14,709 bases of DNA from JBDKTK01 sp039680225 (GTDB taxonomy: Bacteria > Desulfobacterota > Syntrophia > Syntrophales > UBA4778): NCBI GenBank assembly GCA_039680225.1, contig JBDKTK010000308.1:1-14709 (forward strand), given 5' to 3'. Under the pieces are notes generated by a model, which was not told the origin of the DNA, made no database searches, and saw nothing but the letters and a program-made list of their open reading frames with translations. Below, in pieces: positions 1 through 7,080 of this stretch; positions within the stretch are counted from its first letter, which is position 1; each line of letters begins with the position of its first letter. A program made the position numbers and the translations under genes.

Positions 1-1154
1 AGGCGCAGGGGTTTGCGGACCAGTCCCGCATTGGTGACCGGGTTGGCGCTCATGCGGCGCGGGCCCGCCGGGGCCAGCTCTCTGAGCTCCGGAACGAGCC
101 TTCCCGTTTCGTCGAACAGCTTGTCGGGTTCATAGCTGCGCAGCCACATATCCAGCAGCTCCAATTTGTCCGGTTCTTTATGGACGTCAAAAGGGACCTG
201 GTGGGATCGCCAGAACCCTTCCACTTTATGGCCGTCCACTTCTTTTGGACCCGTCCAGCCTTTGGGCGACCGGAGGATTATCATGGGCCATTCCGGCAGG
301 CCGGAAGCCCCTTTGAGCCGGTGGGCCTCCTGGATGGACCTGATGTCCCGGCAAGCAGCTTCCATGGTCCGGGCCATGAGCACGTGCATTTCCTGCGGGT
401 CCGAGCCCTCCACGAAATATGCTTTATATCCGTAACCGGAAAACAGGTCCCGCAATTGCCCTTTGCTGATCCGGCCGAGAATGGTGGGATTGGCTATTTT
501 ATACCCGTTCAGGTGCAGGATGGGCAGGACCGCTCCGTCGCGGGCGGGGTTGAGAAACTTGTTGGAATGCCATGAGGCCACCAGCGGCCCGGTTTCCGCT
601 TCTCCATCGCCGACAACAACTGCCGCAATCAGGTCCGGGGAATCGAAGGCTGCCCCGAATGCATGCGAAAGGCTGTATCCCAGTTCCCCTCCCTCGTGGA
701 TGGAGCCGGGCGTTTCGGGAGTGCAGTGGCTGCCGATGCCCCCGGGAAACGAAAACTGCCGGAAAAATTCGGCCATCCCCTCTTCGTCTTCGCTCTTGTC
801 CGGGTAAACTTCCGAGTAGGTCCCTTCCAGGTAGGCATTGGCGAGTGATGCAGGCGCGCCGTGGCCGGGGCCGGAGATGAAAATCATATTCAGGCCGTAT
901 TTCTTAATCATCCGGTTCAGATGGACCCACACGAAAGACTGCCCCGGATCGGTGCCCCAATGGCCGAGAAGCCGTTTTTTGATATGCTCCATTTTGAGGG
1001 GTTTGCGCAGGAGCGGGTTGTCCCGGAGATAGATCATACCGGCGCACAGGTACAATGCCGCCCGCCAGTACCGGTCCATGTTGCTCAAATATTCAGGTGT
1101 CAGCGGGTTTTCCGGCAGGGCTGTTTCTTTGGATGCGGAATTTGTCTTTTTCAT
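1..1154 (-). CDS. xfp: Xylulose-5-phosphate/fructose-6-phosphate phosphoketolase, N-terminal part (runs off the window)
   Basis: Phosphoketolase is a thiamine-diphosphate enzyme that splits xylulose-5-P or fructose-6-P with phosphate to give acetyl-phosphate plus a C3 or C4 sugar phosphate. The minus-strand reading frame is open from ATG at 1154 to base 1, about 384 codons of a family usually near 790, so only the N-terminal half is here. Family signatures are visible: GPGHGAPA (near residue 90), the TPGSIHEGGELGYSLSHAFGA stretch, and the ThDP-binding GDGEAETG, followed by HLNGYKIANPT. The start has a clear AGAGGAG site about 8 nt upstream. It begins 45 nt after the cydB stop on the same strand, which suggests co-transcription with the bd oxidase. 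Acetyl-phosphate made here could feed acetate kinase and give ATP without redox cost; that link is inference. Confidence 0.95.
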   Translation of the reverse strand, partial: MKKTNSASKETALPENPLTPEYLSNMDRYWRAALYLCAGMIYLRDNPLLRKPLKMEHIKKRLLGHWGTDPGQSFVWVHLNRMIKKYGLNMIFISGPGHGAPASLANAYLEGTYSEVYPDKSEDEEGMAEFFRQFSFPGGIGSHCTPETPGSIHEGGELGYSLSHAFGAAFDSPDLIAAVVVGDGEAETGPLVASWHSNKFLNPARDGAVLPILHLNGYKIANPTILGRISKGQLRDLFSGYGYKAYFVEGSDPQEMHVLMARTMEAACRDIRSIQEAHRLKGASGLPEWPMIILRSPKGWTGPKEVDGHKVEGFWRSHQVPFDVHKEPDKLELLDMWLRSYEPDKLFDETGRLVPELRELAPAGPRRMSANPVTNAGLVRKPLR

Positions 1155-1199
1155 ATTCACATCTCCTCTTGCCTCGCTCAAAAACCATTCCTGTCATTC

Positions 1200-2213
1200 T
1201 TATTCCAACTCCGAGTCCCCTTCCGTCTTGCCGCGAAAGACCCGGTATTTGTATGCCGTGTAGGCGAGGATGACCGGGATGAGGATTGCCGTCACGATCA
1301 GCATGAACAGCAGGGTTTTGGGGGATGAGGCCGCGGCGTAATGGATTGTCACCACGTTGGGGATCATGAACGGGTAAAATCCGAAGGACACGCCCGCAAA
1401 GGCAAGGATGACCATCGCCACGTTCCACAGGAAGGGGGCGTTCACGAGCCTGCGGGAAAGGCTGCGGAAGAAAAGGAACATGGAGACCAGGATCAGGGCA
1501 ATGATGACCGACATTATCAGGGCTTCCGGCAACATCGACCATTTTCGTGCCACGTAATTGTGCCGGAAATTGAGCCAGATCACGATGCCGGCGCCCGCAA
1601 TGATCATGAGCGCCGAGGAGAACTCCGCTATCCTGTAGCTTTTTGCCTGGACGACATTTTCTGTTTTTATGATCAGGAAGTTCGCGCCGAGCGTCACGTA
1701 CCCGAAGAGCAGGCCGGCGGCAGTCAGCCCGGCGAACGGATTTACCCAATCGAGCACGCTTCCCAGAAATTTGCCGTTCACAATATTCAGTCCGTAAAAG
1801 ACCGTGCCGATCGCGAAGCCCTGCGCCAGCGTGGCGATCAGGCTTCCCGCGCCGAAACAGACCCCCCATAATCTTTTGCGCTTCGAATGCAGCCGGAATT
1901 CGAAGGAAACGCCGCGTAAGATGAGACCGAAGAGCATGACAAAAATGGGGATGTACAAAGAGGACAGCACAAGGCCGTAGAAGATCGGAAAGGCCCCGAA
2001 CAGCATCCCGCCCATGACGACCAGCCATGTCTGGTTGTCCTGCCAGAGGCTCTGGAGGGAGCCCATCATGATCCCGCGCTCGCGCTCGTTATGGCTTGCG
2101 AGCGATATTATCCCGATGCCCAGGTCGAACCCGTCCGCGACCGCGTAGTAGATCAGGGAAAAAGCGATTATTAAAAACCAGATCAGCACGACATTGGACT
2201 CGAGGAATTCCAT
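1200..2213 (-). CDS. cydB: Cytochrome bd-type quinol oxidase subunit II
   Basis: This is subunit II of the bd oxidase, an integral membrane partner of CydA in quinol-dependent O2 reduction. The 337-aa protein has about eight or nine hydrophobic spans and family landmarks: GFDLGIGI near residue 28, a QTWLVVMGGMLFGAFP segment (equivalent of the conserved W..GG.LFAAFP), and RGVSFEFR near residue 98. The open frame extends 13 codons further upstream into cydA, but the ATG at 2213 fits the family N-terminus, lies one base after the cydA stop (TAG-A-ATG), and has an AGGAA element just upstream, so I chose it. Translational coupling to cydA is likely. The hydrophilic tail (about 15 residues, charged) is normal. 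Confidence 0.95.
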   Translation of the reverse strand: MEFLESNVVLIWFLIIAFSLIYYAVADGFDLGIGIISLASHNERERGIMMGSLQSLWQDNQTWLVVMGGMLFGAFPIFYGLVLSSLYIPIFVMLFGLILRGVSFEFRLHSKRKRLWGVCFGAGSLIATLAQGFAIGTVFYGLNIVNGKFLGSVLDWVNPFAGLTAAGLLFGYVTLGANFLIIKTENVVQAKSYRIAEFSSALMIIAGAGIVIWLNFRHNYVARKWSMLPEALIMSVIIALILVSMFLFFRSLSRRLVNAPFLWNVAMVILAFAGVSFGFYPFMIPNVVTIHYAAASSPKTLLFMLIVTAILIPVILAYTAYKYRVFRGKTEGDSELE

Positions 2214-2214
2214 T

Positions 2215-3597
2215 CTATTTCCTGCCCCCCTTGCCGCCGTCCGGCACTTCAAGCGGGCCGGCCAGGTCCGGGCCTTTTTTGATGACGGTCCAGGTGAATG
2301 CCAGGAACAGGATGAACAACAGCGCGTAAACGGAAGAAAACACCAGTATCGACGCGCCCACTGCCGATGCCGGCAGTTCGCTCGCGCCTTCGCTCGTTCG
2401 CATGAGCCCGTATATGACCCAGGGCTGGCGCCCCACTTCCCGCACTATCCATCCTGTTTCCATGGCGATGTAACCGGCCGGGATGCCGGCAATCCAGCAC
2501 CGCATCAGGGCCCGCTGCGCGGGCGCCGTATCCGGCCGCAGCCGTCCCCTGTACCAGGCCCACATCGTCCAGAGCATTAATGCGAACAGGCCGAAGCCCG
2601 CTGCGATCATCACCCGGAAGGCGTAAAAATTGATGACGATGGGGGGCCTGTCCGCAGGCGGAATGTCCTTGAGCCCCTGCACCTGCCCGGTAAGGCTGCG
2701 GGTCGTAATCAGGCTCAGGCCATAGGGAATGTCAACCTGCCAGTAGTTTCTCTCGCTCCTGGTGTCGGGCCAGGCCGCGATATGCCAGGGGGCGGGCACG
2801 CCCGGCGGGTTCGTGTCCCAGTGGGACTCCATCGCGGCGAGTTTGCCCGGCTGGTACTTGAATGCCGACAGCCCGGAACCGTCGCCCAGCCAGATCTGTA
2901 AAGGCGTGATTAAAATTGCGGCCGCGGCTGCAATTTTAAACGAGGTCAGGAAAAAGTCCGTGTTGCGTTTCTTCAGTATGAACCACGCGCTCAGCCCGCC
3001 GATCACGAACAGCGATATCTCGAGGCAGGCGACCCACATATGCGACACGCCCCAGAACATGTCGGGGCTGAAGATCGCATCAAAATTGCTGGTGATGATG
3101 AATTTTCCCTTTTCGAAATACCCGCCCCGCGGCGTGTGCATCCAGGAATTGGCCACCATGATCCAGAAGGCGGAGAGAGACGCCCCGAACGCGACCATGA
3201 ATGTGGCCAGGAGGTGCATCTTCGGCGAGACCCTTTTCCAGCCGAAGACCATTATCCCCAGGAAACTGGCCTCCAGCATGAACGCCATCGCGGCTTCAAA
3301 TCCCAGCATGCTGCCCAGGAAATCCCCGCCGGCCTGGGAAAATAAATTCCAGTTGGTCCCGAACTGGAATTCCATGGGGATCCCGGTGGCCACACCGACC
3401 GCGACATTGAGGAGGAATATGCGGGTCCAGAAGCGCGCGTGGCAATAATACTTCACGTTGCGCGTCTTCACCCAGAGAGTTTCGAAGACGACGAGGAAAA
3501 TGCTCGCGCCCACTATGAAAGCGGGCCAGAGGATGTGAAATAAAGCCGTAAAAGCGAATTGCAGGCGGGACAGGGTTATGTGGGTCATCCCGTCCAT
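2215..3597 (-). CDS. cydA: Cytochrome bd-type quinol oxidase subunit I, short Q-loop type
   Basis: Catalytic subunit of the bd oxidase: oxidises quinol and reduces O2 to water at the cytoplasmic membrane. In the 460-aa frame, likely haem ligands are H21 (b595), H186 and M330 in FRVM (b558). E101 and E109 lie in the conserved helix after FGTNW, and K252 and E257 sit in the quinol region. The GRQPW motif is at 389-393. The stretch from K252/E257 to M330 is about 60 residues shorter than in the E. coli long-Q-loop enzyme, so this is a short-loop type. The start is uncertain: ATG 3597 gives the longest form, but ATG 3588 (MTHITLSRLQF) gives the usual spacing before LSRLQF and overlaps the stop of the upstream leader ORF. 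No CydX-like small transmembrane ORF was found after cydB. Confidence 0.95.
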   Translation of the reverse strand: MDGMTHITLSRLQFAFTALFHILWPAFIVGASIFLVVFETLWVKTRNVKYYCHARFWTRIFLLNVAVGVATGIPMEFQFGTNWNLFSQAGGDFLGSMLGFEAAMAFMLEASFLGIMVFGWKRVSPKMHLLATFMVAFGASLSAFWIMVANSWMHTPRGGYFEKGKFIITSNFDAIFSPDMFWGVSHMWVACLEISLFVIGGLSAWFILKKRNTDFFLTSFKIAAAAAILITPLQIWLGDGSGLSAFKYQPGKLAAMESHWDTNPPGVPAPWHIAAWPDTRSERNYWQVDIPYGLSLITTRSLTGQVQGLKDIPPADRPPIVINFYAFRVMIAAGFGLFALMLWTMWAWYRGRLRPDTAPAQRALMRCWIAGIPAGYIAMETGWIVREVGRQPWVIYGLMRTSEGASELPASAVGASILVFSSVYALLFILFLAFTWTVIKKGPDLAGPLEVPDGGKGGRK

Positions 3598-3653
3598 TTT
3601 TTCAGAATCCCGCTGGCCTGGCTGATCATTTTCCGGTGGATTCCCGTTTTCAT
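3585..3653 (-). CDS. Predicted 22-residue leader peptide overlapping the cydA start
   Basis: A short frame runs from ATG 3653 to TGA 3585. It has the best ribosome-binding site in the cyd cluster, GAGGTGG 5 nt before the ATG. The product begins MKTGIHRKMISQ and ends ILKKWTG; it is basic, has one Trp and one His, and has no membrane span, so it is not CydX. Its TGA shares bases with an ATG of cydA (ATGA, at 3588), the classic coupling arrangement. cydA itself has only a weak upstream purine match, so ribosomes may be delivered by the leader. Function is unknown. It may be a coupling ORF, or the true N-terminus of something lost. That it is translated is inference from SD and overlap only. Confidence 0.5.
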   Translation of the reverse strand: MKTGIHRKMISQASGILKKWTG

Positions 3654-3839
3654 TTGTTCCACCTCTTTTTAATTTCTTACAAAATCCGACCGCTTAATGT
3701 AATCGGCGCAATCCTGATCAGCCCGGGGCTTTTCCCTGATCCGTCAGCCAAATCGACCGGACAAACAATCCATGCCCTGATTGACGAACCGGCCTGCCGG
3801 AACGAAGAATGAACGAGAACAGTGAAAGGAGTCTCCCCG
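3654..3839. promoter_or_regulatory. Divergent intergenic region between the cyd operon and the hemerythrin gene
   Basis: This stretch must hold promoters for both directions. Toward the hemerythrin gene there is TTGACG (3781-3786) and, 18 nt on, a weak AAGAAT (3805-3810). Toward cydA I see no convincing -35/-10 pair. An inverted repeat GATCAG (3716-3721) / CTGATC (3736-3741) flanks an AGCCC-G-GGGCT palindrome (3720-3730) and is the best candidate operator. I see no clear FNR or Rex consensus site. Confidence 0.3.
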
Positions 3840-4544
3840 ATGAAGATCATGAATGCTTCCCGCCGGAACTTCCTCAGGGGCTTGGGAGGAATTGCCGGGA
3901 TCGGAGCGGCAGCTTTAATCTGGCCCGCGGTTCCGGGCGCCTCCGAAAAAAAGGAAACTGCGCCCGGCGTCCTCCCGGTCGAGGACCTGATGAGAGAGCA
4001 TGGCGTATTGAGCCGGATCCTGCTGATCTACGAGGAAATAACCGCCAGGATCAAAGCGCGGCGGGACGTCCCCGCAGGAGCGCTGGCCGCAGCGGCCGGG
4101 ATCGTGCACAACTTCATTGAAAACTATCACGAAAAAAACGAGGAGAATTACATTTTCCCGCGCTGCGAAAAAAAGGGCCGGCTCAAAGACCTGGTCGGGA
4201 CGTTGCGCGCGCAGCACGAGGCCGGCCGCCGCCTGACGCAGTTTATCCTGGACCACGCCGACGATCCCCTGTTCTCCAGGCCCGATATCGGCAAACAGGT
4301 GGCCGACAATATCGGGACCTTCACCCGTATGTACCGCCCGCACAAGGCGCGCGAGGACACGGTGCTGTTCCCCGCTTTCCACGACATCATTTCCAGTTCC
4401 GAATACTCGGAGCTGGGCGAGAAGTTCGAGGGCGAAGAGCACAGGCTCTTCGGCAAAAACGGTTTTGAAAACATCGCGGCGAAAACGGCCGGAATCGAAA
4501 AGCTGCTCGGGATCAACGATCTCGGCAAATTCACTCCCCGTTAG
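3840..4544 (+). CDS. Tat-exported hemerythrin-like (HHE domain) protein
   Basis: Predicted non-haem diiron, O2- or metal-binding four-helix protein outside the cytoplasmic membrane. The N-terminus SRRNFLRG followed by a hydrophobic run (GIAGIGAAALIWPAVPGA) is a twin-arginine signal. The HHE domain spans about residues 46-190, with candidate ligands H54, H97-x3-E101, H126 and H168-x3-E172, each in typical surroundings (HEKNEENYIFP, HKAREDTVLFP). The open frame begins at GTG 3822, but ATG 3840 is preferred: AAAGGAG lies 8 nt upstream and the Tat motif then falls at the right distance. It is divergent from cydAB, which fits a shared role in oxygen or oxidative-stress handling. Tat export implies cofactor loading before export. 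Roles in iron or NO handling are also possible. Confidence 0.85.
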   Translation: MKIMNASRRNFLRGLGGIAGIGAAALIWPAVPGASEKKETAPGVLPVEDLMREHGVLSRILLIYEEITARIKARRDVPAGALAAAAGIVHNFIENYHEKNEENYIFPRCEKKGRLKDLVGTLRAQHEAGRRLTQFILDHADDPLFSRPDIGKQVADNIGTFTRMYRPHKAREDTVLFPAFHDIISSSEYSELGEKFEGEEHRLFGKNGFENIAAKTAGIEKLLGINDLGKFTPR

Positions 4545-5352
4545 TTTTTCCTCCCTGCCGCCGGCCTTTTTTCCGGGCGTAAATGTCGCCGGAACCGCCG
4601 GCTTGCGCCAGAAGGCCAAGTTTGTTCTTCATCTCCCCGGGGCCCAGCCAGCGCGGGGAGCCGAAAGGTTTTCCCTCTCCGGGAATCCAGTTAAATTCAT
4701 AATTTCCCAATCCGCTCAGATAATCCATGCACGGGACGGCCCGTTCCATGACTGCGGAAATGTATTCGAATGAAACAGCACTCAGCGCCTGCGAGAGCCC
4801 CTGCAGGGCTTCGAGTTCTCCGCCCTCGACGTCAATTTTGCAGAACGCCGGAGCGCCGTATGTTTCAATGAGCCTGTCCAGGGTCGTCGCCTCCACTTGA
4901 AAAGTATCTTCCCACCTGGACCCTGAAAAGCCCGGCGCGTTTTTTACACTATTGATCCAGTCCGGGAACATGCTCGAAAGCGTGGGCGACAGGCGGCTTG
5001 CGTACAGGGCGCCTTCGCCCTCCCTGTCCGCAACCGCCTTGGGAACGATTACCGCATTGGGATTGCGCCCGTACAGCCGGCGCAGTATTTTCACGCAGCC
5101 CGGATGGGGCTCGACTGCTACAACGCGGGCGCCCAGCTTCAGCATGACCGAAACATGACTGCCGATATGAGCGCCGATATCGAAATACAGGTCCCCCTGT
5201 CCGACAAAAAGAGAATACAGCCGCGCCATGTTCCCGGCGCGCAGGGGGTTGGAACGGTACATCAGAAACGACCTGATATAGCCAAGAGTCCGGCGCAGGC
5301 CGGCTGTCTTCTCCTGAAATCCCGACACCTTAATTTCCAGGCGCAGAGGCAT
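4531..5352 (-). CDS. FkbM family SAM-dependent methyltransferase
   Basis: A 273-aa predicted class I methyltransferase, probably O-methylating a sugar or other small acceptor; the substrate cannot be read from sequence. The SAM-binding motif I is YFDIGAHIGSH (residues 56-66), the acidic end of beta-2 is VAVEPHPG (79-85), and the FkbM signature CKIDVEGGELEAL lies at 171-183. The first ~50 residues precede the Rossmann fold and resemble the variable FkbM leader region. The last ~15 residues are basic (RKKGRRQGGKTNGE). It starts 36 nt after the stop of the exported methyltransferase gene, so the two are probably co-transcribed. Its 3' end overlaps the convergent hemerythrin gene by 14 bases. A purine-rich GCAGGGG lies about 12 nt before the ATG. 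Confidence 0.85.
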   Translation of the reverse strand: MPLRLEIKVSGFQEKTAGLRRTLGYIRSFLMYRSNPLRAGNMARLYSLFVGQGDLYFDIGAHIGSHVSVMLKLGARVVAVEPHPGCVKILRRLYGRNPNAVIVPKAVADREGEGALYASRLSPTLSSMFPDWINSVKNAPGFSGSRWEDTFQVEATTLDRLIETYGAPAFCKIDVEGGELEALQGLSQALSAVSFEYISAVMERAVPCMDYLSGLGNYEFNWIPGEGKPFGSPRWLGPGEMKNKLGLLAQAGGSGDIYARKKGRRQGGKTNGE

Positions 5353-5388
5353 TTTGCAATACGCCCCTGCACTGGTAAATTTTAGAAA

Positions 5389-6234
5389 CTATTTTCCTTC
5401 TATTGATTTCTTCGTCCCCCGCACCCTTTGCGCTTTTAACAGGCTTCCGCCGGAGCCCGTCCCGGAACCGGCATCGACCAGGCCGGATTGCGCCCCGCCC
5501 TGGAGGGAATCGCCGTCCACTTTAAAACTGTATTGCGCCGTTGCGCCGCCCATGTCGATTGTTAACCGGAGATTGTTTCCGTCCAGCTCCGCACTCCTGA
5601 TCTGGCGAGCTTTGCCTTCGACTGAAACAGTGCCGCTGACTTTTTGAAACTTCTGTTTCAGATCAAGCGCAGAGGGCGCCCCTTTCTGCCCCTGCGACTC
5701 GAAATTCCATTTCCCGCTGATATTGGCCGGCACTATCCAGAGATACACCTGTTCCTGACTCTTGTCCGGCTGCCAATCTCCCAGGTCGAAGGCGTGGGAC
5801 ACAACCCTGGTGCCGGGCTGCAGGTCGCTCAGGATCTTCGGGCGCAGTTTCATGTTCACGGAGGGCAGCAGATACATGGTCAATACCGTCGCGGGTTTGA
5901 GGTCGGCATCGAACAGGTTCTGCCGGATGAATTTCACCCTGTCCTGCACGTTGTTCTCTTTCGCGTTCTCGTTGGCTTCCTTTATCCGCTCCGGGTCTAT
6001 GTCTATCCCTATGGCGCGGGCGCCGCGCTTCGCGGCAGCTATGACGATCCGGCCGTCGCCGCTGCCGAGGTCGATGACCGTATCGTCCGGACCCACCTTG
6101 GCAAGGGAAAGCATTTCATCCACGACGTAATCGGGCGTCGGCACGAACGGCACATCCTTTTGAAGCGCGTGGAGGCTGGAAGCTGTTACGGCCAAAAATA
6201 AGATGATCGACAGCCTGATAATGCGTTTTTTCAT
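5389..6234 (-). CDS. Exported SAM-type methyltransferase-fold protein with a C-terminal beta-rich domain
   Basis: A 281-aa protein with a clear Sec signal (MKKRIIRLSIILFLAVTASSLHA), then the DVPFVPTPDYVVDEMLSLA lead-in typical of a conserved but uncharacterised class I methyltransferase group. Motif I is VIDLGSGDGR (53-62), then IGIDIDPERIKEA (75-87) and a YLLPSVNMKLRPKIL segment. Residues from about 180 to 281 form a separate beta-rich segment (KVSGTVSVEG..., RLTIDMGGATAQYSFKVDGDSL) followed by a Gly/Ser-rich tail. The start has AAAGGAA 6 nt upstream. The puzzle is where SAM would come from outside the cytoplasm; the N-terminus may instead act as a membrane anchor. Family assignment is recognition from memory; substrate is unknown. 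Confidence 0.8.
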   Translation of the reverse strand: MKKRIIRLSIILFLAVTASSLHALQKDVPFVPTPDYVVDEMLSLAKVGPDDTVIDLGSGDGRIVIAAAKRGARAIGIDIDPERIKEANENAKENNVQDRVKFIRQNLFDADLKPATVLTMYLLPSVNMKLRPKILSDLQPGTRVVSHAFDLGDWQPDKSQEQVYLWIVPANISGKWNFESQGQKGAPSALDLKQKFQKVSGTVSVEGKARQIRSAELDGNNLRLTIDMGGATAQYSFKVDGDSLQGGAQSGLVDAGSGTGSGGSLLKAQRVRGTKKSIEGK

Positions 6235-6284
6235 CTGCAGTTCCTTTCATCCTGGAGTATTTTTCATCGCATCAAAAAAACCGG

Positions 6285-6635
6285 TCAAAAAAAGTTTATC
6301 AGGGTCTCGAATACCGCTCCCGCCAGGCAGGTGAAAAAAAATGCCAGCAGGCAGGCAAGGCCCATGTATATGGGCCTGATGCGCCTGTAATGCAGCTGCC
6401 GGGCTATTTTCCCGGCGATCCTCTCGCCCCAGAGCGGGAATAAGATGGGGAATACCGGGAACCAGGCAAATTCCCGGGCGGCGGCGGGATTGAGGGCGTA
6501 AACCAGGGCAAATCCTGCAAGGGCCGCGGCGGCGGCGAGAAGATAAAGGCCCGCGCCGGGGCGCGACATGTTGCGCCCGTGGCACTCCAGAGGACATGTA
6601 TGGCACATTTGCGGCGAGTAGCTGTCGTGTTCCAT
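6285..6635 (-). CDS. Small Cys-rich-headed membrane protein, unknown
   Basis: I do not recognise the family. The 116-aa product has a hydrophilic head with the cluster MCHTCPLECHG (residues 10-20), which could bind metal or, less likely, haem through the CPLECH (CX3CH-like) part. Hydrophobic spans follow: GLYLLAAAAALAGFALVYAL (about 29-48), FPVFPILFPLWG (about 60-71) and YMGLACLLAFFFTCLAGAVF (about 90-109). The start is supported by a candidate promoter 43-70 nt upstream and a weak AAGG element; no strong Shine-Dalgarno is present. It ends 50 nt before the exported methyltransferase gene on the same strand and may open that operon. Other frames here are also open, which lowers confidence, but this one has the most protein-like composition. 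Confidence 0.55.
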   Translation of the reverse strand: MEHDSYSPQMCHTCPLECHGRNMSRPGAGLYLLAAAAALAGFALVYALNPAAAREFAWFPVFPILFPLWGERIAGKIARQLHYRRIRPIYMGLACLLAFFFTCLAGAVFETLINFF

Positions 6636-6677
6636 GGGGCGCGCCTTGGCTTGCGGGAGGGGAAATTCCTCTCTGCA

Positions 6678-6705
6678 AGTATCACACGAAAGTACCCCGC
6701 CTCAA
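6678..6705 (-). promoter_or_regulatory. Candidate sigma70-type promoter for the small membrane protein and methyltransferases
   Basis: On the minus strand, TTGAGG (6705-6700) and GATACT (6683-6678) are separated by 16 nt, each matching the consensus hexamer at 4 of 6 positions. Transcription would start near 6670, about 35 nt before the ATG at 6635. Confidence 0.4.
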
Positions 6706-6865
6706 ATTGCGCTATCCATTATTTTTTCAAAGAAAATATCTGATTTTCCCTTCGGGAAATGACCTTGGCGCTTCAGGGCCCGGCTGCGCCGTTTACTGAA
6801 CGCAATTCCGGATTTGCCGGTTCCCTATACTGCGCCTGGTTTCCGGTTTTAAGAAATACATGAAA

Positions 6866-6919
6866 TCGCTTGGCGAGAGAGCGCCGCAGGACCCGGCCCC
6901 CTTGCCGCCGGCTAAGCGA
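6866..6919. other. Possible three-way-junction RNA fold in a gene-free stretch
   Basis: The 6706-7080 stretch has no credible protein gene. Within it, TCGCTT (6866-6871) pairs with AAGCGA (6914-6919). Inside lie two hairpins: GGCG/CGCC with an AGAGAG loop (6872-6885) and CCGGC/GCCGG with a 9-nt loop (6893-6911). A TATACT hexamer at 6826-6831 could start a plus-strand transcript, but no good -35 accompanies it. I match this to no riboswitch or sRNA class I know. GC-rich DNA forms such stems easily, so this is tentative. Confidence 0.25.
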
Positions 6920-7028
6920 GGGGATTAGGACTGACGTAGAAAAATCCGCTGTTTGCTCAGCAAAAATCAGGTTAAGGAATATAGTTATTACCGCGAATCT
7001 GAAATATAAATAAACTGCCTTGTTCAGG

Positions 7029-7061
7029 TTCAAGCGGTCTGCCCCGGCGGAGCCGCTTGAA
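7029..7061. repeat. Perfect 9-bp inverted repeat just upstream of the tRNA-like gene
   Basis: TTCAAGCGG (7029-7037) and CCGCTTGAA (7053-7061) are exact inverted repeats around a 15-nt GC-rich spacer. Neither strand has a T-tract after it, so it is not a standard terminator. It would lie in the 5' leader of the tRNA-like transcript if that starts at an AT-rich TATAAA (7005-7010). Confidence 0.5.
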
Positions 7062-7080
7062 GCCGCGCGGAAAAGACAGG

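Noticed and set aside
1093..2028. 311-codon minus-strand frame within cydB
   Set aside because: It overlaps cydB in another frame and its product is Arg/Pro/His-rich with no membrane spans.
3585..3653. Leader ORF as a CydX-type oxidase subunit
   Set aside because: The peptide has no transmembrane segment and lies before cydA, whereas CydX is hydrophobic and usually follows cydB.
3822..3839. GTG start at 3822 for the hemerythrin gene
   Set aside because: The GTG has no ribosome-binding site, whereas ATG 3840 has AAAGGAG at the right distance and places the Tat motif correctly.
6247..6685. Two alternative minus-strand frames overlapping the small membrane protein
   Set aside because: Their products are Pro/Arg/Ser-rich and unlike proteins; only the 6285-6635 frame gives coherent membrane spans.
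6773..7033. Minus-strand 86-codon frame
   Set aside because: No ribosome-binding site, no recognisable domain, and it spans AT-rich and structured non-coding sequence.
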